A stretch of 64,000 bases of DNA. Origin: Maylandia zebra. Its lineage: Eukaryota > Chordata > Actinopteri > Cichliformes > Cichlidae. Under the pieces are notes generated by a model that did not search any database, was not told the DNA's origin, and worked only from the letters and a program-made list of their open reading frames with translations. Below are positions 60,957 through 64,000 of the stretch, one piece after another. The position numbers and the translations under genes were made by a program. The stretch covers positions 26,709,047-26,773,046 of the forward strand of contig NC_135179.1 in the NCBI RefSeq assembly GCF_041146795.1, read 5' to 3'. The stretch's first letter is position 1. Each line of letters begins with the position of its first letter.

Positions 60957-61254
60957 GCCGGGTGCGGTGGCGCGCGCCTGTAATCCAAGCTACCGGGAGG
61001 CTGAGGCTGGCGGATCGTTTGAGCTCAGGAGCTCTGAGCTGCAGCGGACTATGCCGATCGGGTGTCCGCACTAAGTTCGGTATCGATATGGTGCTCCTGG
61101 GGGAGCTCGGGACCACCAGGTCGCCTAAGGAGGGGTGCACCGGCCCAGGTCGGGAACGGAGCAGGTCAAAGCCCCCGTGCCGCTCAGTAGTGGGATCGCG
61201 CCTGTGAATAGACGCTGTAGTGCAGCCTGAGTAATACAGCGGGACCCAGTCTTT
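60957..61254 (+). ncRNA. rn7sl: 7SL RNA (signal recognition particle RNA), copy 1
   Basis: Full length, about 298 nt, transcribed by RNA polymerase III and the scaffold of the SRP that targets secretory proteins to the ER. It starts GCCGGGTGCGGTGGCGCGCG (Alu domain) and runs through GAGGCTGAGGCTGG and ATGCCGATCGGGTGTCCGC. It then reads CACCAGGTCGCCTAAGGAGG, the helix 8 segment CCCAGGTCGGGAACGGAGC and GTGGGATCGCGCCTGTGAAT. The S domain is present, so it is not an Alu-like element. The T-run at 61252-61256 is the terminator. In the helix 8 loop, position 61154 is G where copy 2 and human have A. Confidence 0.93.
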
Positions 61255-61256
61255 TT
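61252..61256 (+). terminator. RNA polymerase III terminator, 7SL copy 1
   Basis: TTTTT directly after the conserved GACCCAGTC end. Confidence 0.8.
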
Positions 61257-61300
61257 ACGCTCTTTCTCCTCTCCACAGAAATATACACACAGCACACACA

Positions 61301-62090
61301 CTCACACATCACGTTTTGTACAGCTTATAACACCGTCAACACAGCTTCTCTCTCCTTTCTTTCCATTGAAAAAGACTGCTGTTTGTTGGTCCCACAGCGC
61401 CTCCAACTTGAGGAAGAAGAAATTACCAACACATTGCAACTTCACTAATAATAATTTTTTAATAATAATTCATAATAACTGTAAAAATTATACAAATAAC
61501 CATTTTTCTTTCTTCGGTGACTGTATTCAATGAACACAAAAATAAACAAAAGCAGCCTAAAGCAAAGCTCTACTTTCTCTTTTTTAAATAAATGAAGCAT
61601 GAATACTTTCAGCTATTATGTCATCCAGAGCTTCAATGTGTAATCTTTTGCTTGGCAGTTGTAATATCCACAGTCTCCCTGTGGTTTACAGTTTAATGCT
61701 ACAGTGCATCAGGAGTATAAGAGAACCTGTAATGCCTGTTGCAGGCAAACTGATGTCTGAAGATTTGAAAGATATTAATTTACTAAATAAAATCAAAATG
61801 CTGGACTGTAAACAGCACAGAACAACAGCTTGAATTTATGTTGTGTTTTTTTCTGCTCATAGAAAAAAATATTTGAAATGCACTTCAAATAGGTAAGCAC
61901 TCACCGCAAGTAATAGGTAATGCAATTAAATATGAGAAACTACAACTGTGATAGGCTACAACTTTAGCTGGCTAAGAGAAATGGATGGATGTGGATGGAT
62001 TTTTCCACATTTGTCCAAAATAATGGAATGGGAGTTTGTTCCTCTTTGAACTAATTTTTTTTTAAAAAAACTGGAAAAATCCTCAGCACT
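61301..62090. other. spacer between 7SL units
   Basis: 61301-61430 is homologous to 63825-63955 but clearly diverged. The rest is AT-rich and shows no gene. Confidence 0.5.
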
Positions 62091-62094
62091 CTAT

Positions 62095-62225
62095 ATAAAG
62101 ACGTGTGGACGTATCCTATAAAGATTTAGCCTTGAAAAGTAAAATAGTTGAACTTGGTGTGACTTTGAATCTTATTTTCAATCCACTTTTATTACATTAC
62201 AATAATTTTGTCTGCTATTTAAGAT
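62095..62225 (+). repeat. diverged extra copy of the duplication's inner segment
   Basis: TAAAGATTTAGCCTTGAAAA and TTGGTGTGACTTTGAATC also occur near 60590 and 63115. This third copy has many more differences, so the array once had at least three units or this part duplicated separately. Confidence 0.65.
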
Positions 62226-62477
62226 GTAGCAGGGCTTTATGGGCTATCAAACAGAAATCTCTTAAAAGTGAGGAAACATTAGCCAAATAGAATGAATATG
62301 GCACATTCCTCTACATGACTAGAAATGAAGATCAGAAGCAGGGGCCACTCTGGGTTCAAACCTTTAGGGGGGCTCAGCTGTTAAATCATAGTGTCATGCA
62401 TACAGTGCCTTGTAATTAATATTAATGGAATATGCTGTTTAAAAGTGTAATTTAAACTTTTAAAATTTGCAAACCTC

Positions 62478-62636
62478 AATTCAGTATATTAAACATCACA
62501 ATGTTACATTGAAAAGCAGCCTAATTGGATGATCTATTATTGTGTCTAAGAATATTTTGGAGTGAATAATCATAGATTTTAATATAATCCACCCATTTTA
62601 GTCATCAAACCTGAGGCAAAGGCTCAGTCGTTAAAG
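62478..62636 (+). repeat. duplication unit 2, left segment (diverged)
   Basis: Homologous to 59346-59519. It continues without interruption through 62637-62708 into the near-identical tract, so it shows the layout before the Penelope-like insertion. Confidence 0.75.
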
Positions 62637-63430
62637 ATGTTTTAAGGAATCATTTGTTGCCAAGCAGATAAGATGAGAAACATGCACAACATTATTTCAG
62701 TCTCTTAATCACATAGAGGCAGTCCACCAAATCATCAAGCACTTAAAGTAGCATCATTCAGTACAGACACTGGATAATCAAACTGCCACTCCCTGTACCC
62801 GAAGCAAACTGGTAATAGAGTTGTTTTATATGAAAGTTTCTGCATTCATACAAACCCTCCTGTCATTAAGCAGACTCAGCACAGAGCAGTTTTATTAACA
62901 ACTCCTCAGCTCAAGGAGACTGTTGTTGTTTTTATTTACTAAATGTTGTAGTGTAAAATGATTGCTGCAAGCAAAGTGTAATAAGTGGAGTTGTGGATTA
63001 TGTGTCAAGATAACCAGTACTGAATGATTTTAGAAACTGGAGCTGACAAAGGTCAGGAAGACAAAGAATTGGAGGAGAAATGTTTTTCAGTTTGATCTGT
63101 GGATGTGTCCTATTAAGATTTAGCCTTGAAAAGTAAAATGGTTGAAGTTGGTGTGACTTTGAATCGTGTTTTCAATGCACTTTTATTACATTACAATATG
63201 CCATTTTCTTGTAATCTTCTATTATTGTAGCATCTTTACCTTACAATATGAAGCGCCTTGAGACTGTTGGGTTGTTACAGTGTGGCGCTATATAATGAAA
63301 TTAAATTGACTATGTAATGTGAAACATTAAGATTTAATCTTTACCTTTAGCTTTTTTTTTTTATTTCTGGAATAATAATAATGTTATTTTAAATGAGCAG
63401 GTGCCGCGAGGGCAGAGCGTCCCTCTCGGA

Positions 63431-63438
63431 TGACGTCA
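63431..63438 (+). promoter_or_regulatory. CRE/ATF site upstream of 7SL copy 2
   Basis: Perfect TGACGTCA at the same distance (43-50 bp) from the RNA start as in copy 1. Confidence 0.75.
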
Positions 63439-63480
63439 CGTGTAGACACCTTAAAGCCTGCATGAACGAGAGCACTTCTC

Positions 63481-63778
63481 GCCGGGTGCGGTGGCGCGCG
63501 CCTGTAATCCAAGCTACCGGGAGGCTGAGGCTGGCGGATCGTTTGAGCTCAGGAGCTCTGAGCTGCAGCGGACTATGCCGATCGGGTGTCCGCACTAAGT
63601 TCGGTATCGATATGGTGCTCCTGGGGGAGCTCGGGACCACCAGGTCGCCTAAGGAGGGGTGCACCGGCCCAGGTCGGAAACGGAGCAGGTCAAAGCCCCC
63701 GTGCCGCTCAGTAGTGGGATCGCGCCTGTGAATAGACGCTGTAGTGCAGCCTGAGTAATACAGCGGGACCCAGTCTTT
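63481..63778 (+). ncRNA. rn7sl: 7SL RNA (signal recognition particle RNA), copy 2
   Basis: Same length and sequence as copy 1 except for one base in the helix 8 loop, where this copy has the canonical GTCGGAAACGG (A at 63678). Alu and S domains are complete and the upstream CRE site and T-run terminator are kept. Presence of the promoter outside the transcribed part argues against a processed retrocopy. Of the two, this is the better candidate for the main SRP RNA gene. Confidence 0.95.
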
Positions 63779-63780
63779 TT
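63776..63780 (+). terminator. RNA polymerase III terminator, 7SL copy 2
   Basis: TTTTT directly after GACCCAGTC. Confidence 0.8.
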
Positions 63781-63822
63781 ATACTCTTTCTCCTCTCCAC
63801 AGAAATATACACACAGCACACA

Positions 63823-64000
63823 CACTTAAATATCATGTTTTTACAGTTTATAAAAGCGTCAACGCAGTTTCTCTCTCCTCTTTTTCCATTGAAAACCACC
63901 GCTGTTTGTCGGTTGCACAGCGCCTCCAACTGGAGGAGCGGCGCAATGACCACCACTCGCGTCATTTTAGCTAAACGAAATTTTATGCATAACTACGCCC
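63823..64000. other. right flank of 7SL unit 2
   Basis: Homologous but diverged from 61301-61430 up to about 63955, for example in CACAGCGCCTCCAACT. The window ends in unrecognised sequence. Confidence 0.5.

Larger units (their letters stand above)
60184..61300 (+). repeat. tandem duplication unit 1, near-identical tract with 7SL gene
   Basis: Matches 62709-63822 almost base for base. Seen differences are one T/C near 60320, a 2-nt indel near 60745, a T-run length change near 60835, one G/A in the 7SL gene (61154) and changes after its terminator. The part 60720-60785 (GCGCCTTGAGACAG, GTGTGGCGCTATATAATG) is an old LINE 3' tail inside the unit. Confidence 0.9.
62709..63822 (+). repeat. tandem duplication unit 2, near-identical tract with 7SL gene
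   Basis: Partner of 60184-61300 with an offset of about 2524. It carries the same LINE tail piece near 63250-63310 and a second 7SL gene. Confidence 0.9.

Noticed and set aside
60865..61207. Open frames of 91 and 112 aa over the 7SL gene, repeated at 63389-63731
   Set aside because: They lie inside and around an SRP RNA gene on both strands and repeat only because the gene is duplicated. No protein family resemblance.
60957..61254. Alu-like SINE
   Set aside because: The start resembles Alu because Alu came from 7SL, but the complete S domain and an external CRE promoter site are present, so these are 7SL genes.
1..64000. CRISPR arrays, bacterial operons, ribosome binding sites, phage or virus genes
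   Set aside because: Spliced vertebrate genes and fish repeats show this is nuclear fish DNA. No regularly spaced direct repeats or virus-like genes were found.

Overview
The window is nuclear DNA of a bony fish, most likely a percomorph (spiny-rayed) teleost. Four split protein genes with vertebrate orthologues and GT-AG introns can be read. The sequence between them is AT-leaning and carries CA microsatellites and typical teleost repeats: tRNA-derived SINEs, Tc1/mariner and hAT relics, LINE 3' tails and a Penelope-like element. Species cannot be fixed from sequence alone.

Layout. 1-10.4 kb is non-coding, with a SINE, an hAT-type MITE with an 8-bp target duplication, and a Tc1-type transposon that has a second element inside it. 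10.4-21.8 kb (+) is spata48 (spmip7), seven coding exons giving 312 aa, including a micro-exon of about 23 nt. 21.8-26.3 kb is intergenic. About 26.3-42.3 kb (+) is ikzf1 (Ikaros): a putative non-coding first exon, then seven coding exons giving 514 aa with all six zinc fingers. Its 3' untranslated region holds a perfect 21-bp hairpin. 47.06-48.97 kb (-) is fignl1, whose whole reading frame (637 aa) lies in one exon, convergent with ikzf1. 51.0-54.3 kb (+) is ttl (tubulin-tyrosine ligase), seven coding exons giving 410 aa with one GC-AG intron and a long 3' untranslated region. fignl1 and ttl are divergent and share an intergenic region of about 1.3 kb with ETS, E2F and ZNF143-like motifs. 56.7-64 kb is repeat-rich and contains a tandem duplication, period about 2.52 kb, with two full-length 7SL (SRP) RNA genes. 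Each has an upstream CRE/ATF site and a T-run terminator. A Penelope-like relic with a GIY-YIG domain sits in the first repeat unit.

Function. The block spata48-ikzf1-fignl1 matches the human 7p12.2 order. Human DDC follows FIGNL1, but here ttl follows. The genes do not form one pathway: a sperm axoneme protein, a lymphoid transcription factor, a recombination and microtubule-related AAA ATPase, a tubulin-modifying enzyme and an RNA of protein secretion. The most unusual signal is in the last 4.5 kb: a near-identical tract of about 1.1 kb spanning both 7SL genes, flanked on both sides by clearly more diverged homologous sequence, as expected from recent gene conversion. All exon boundaries were set by hand from reading-frame continuity, splice consensus and recalled protein families, without alignment or transcript data.
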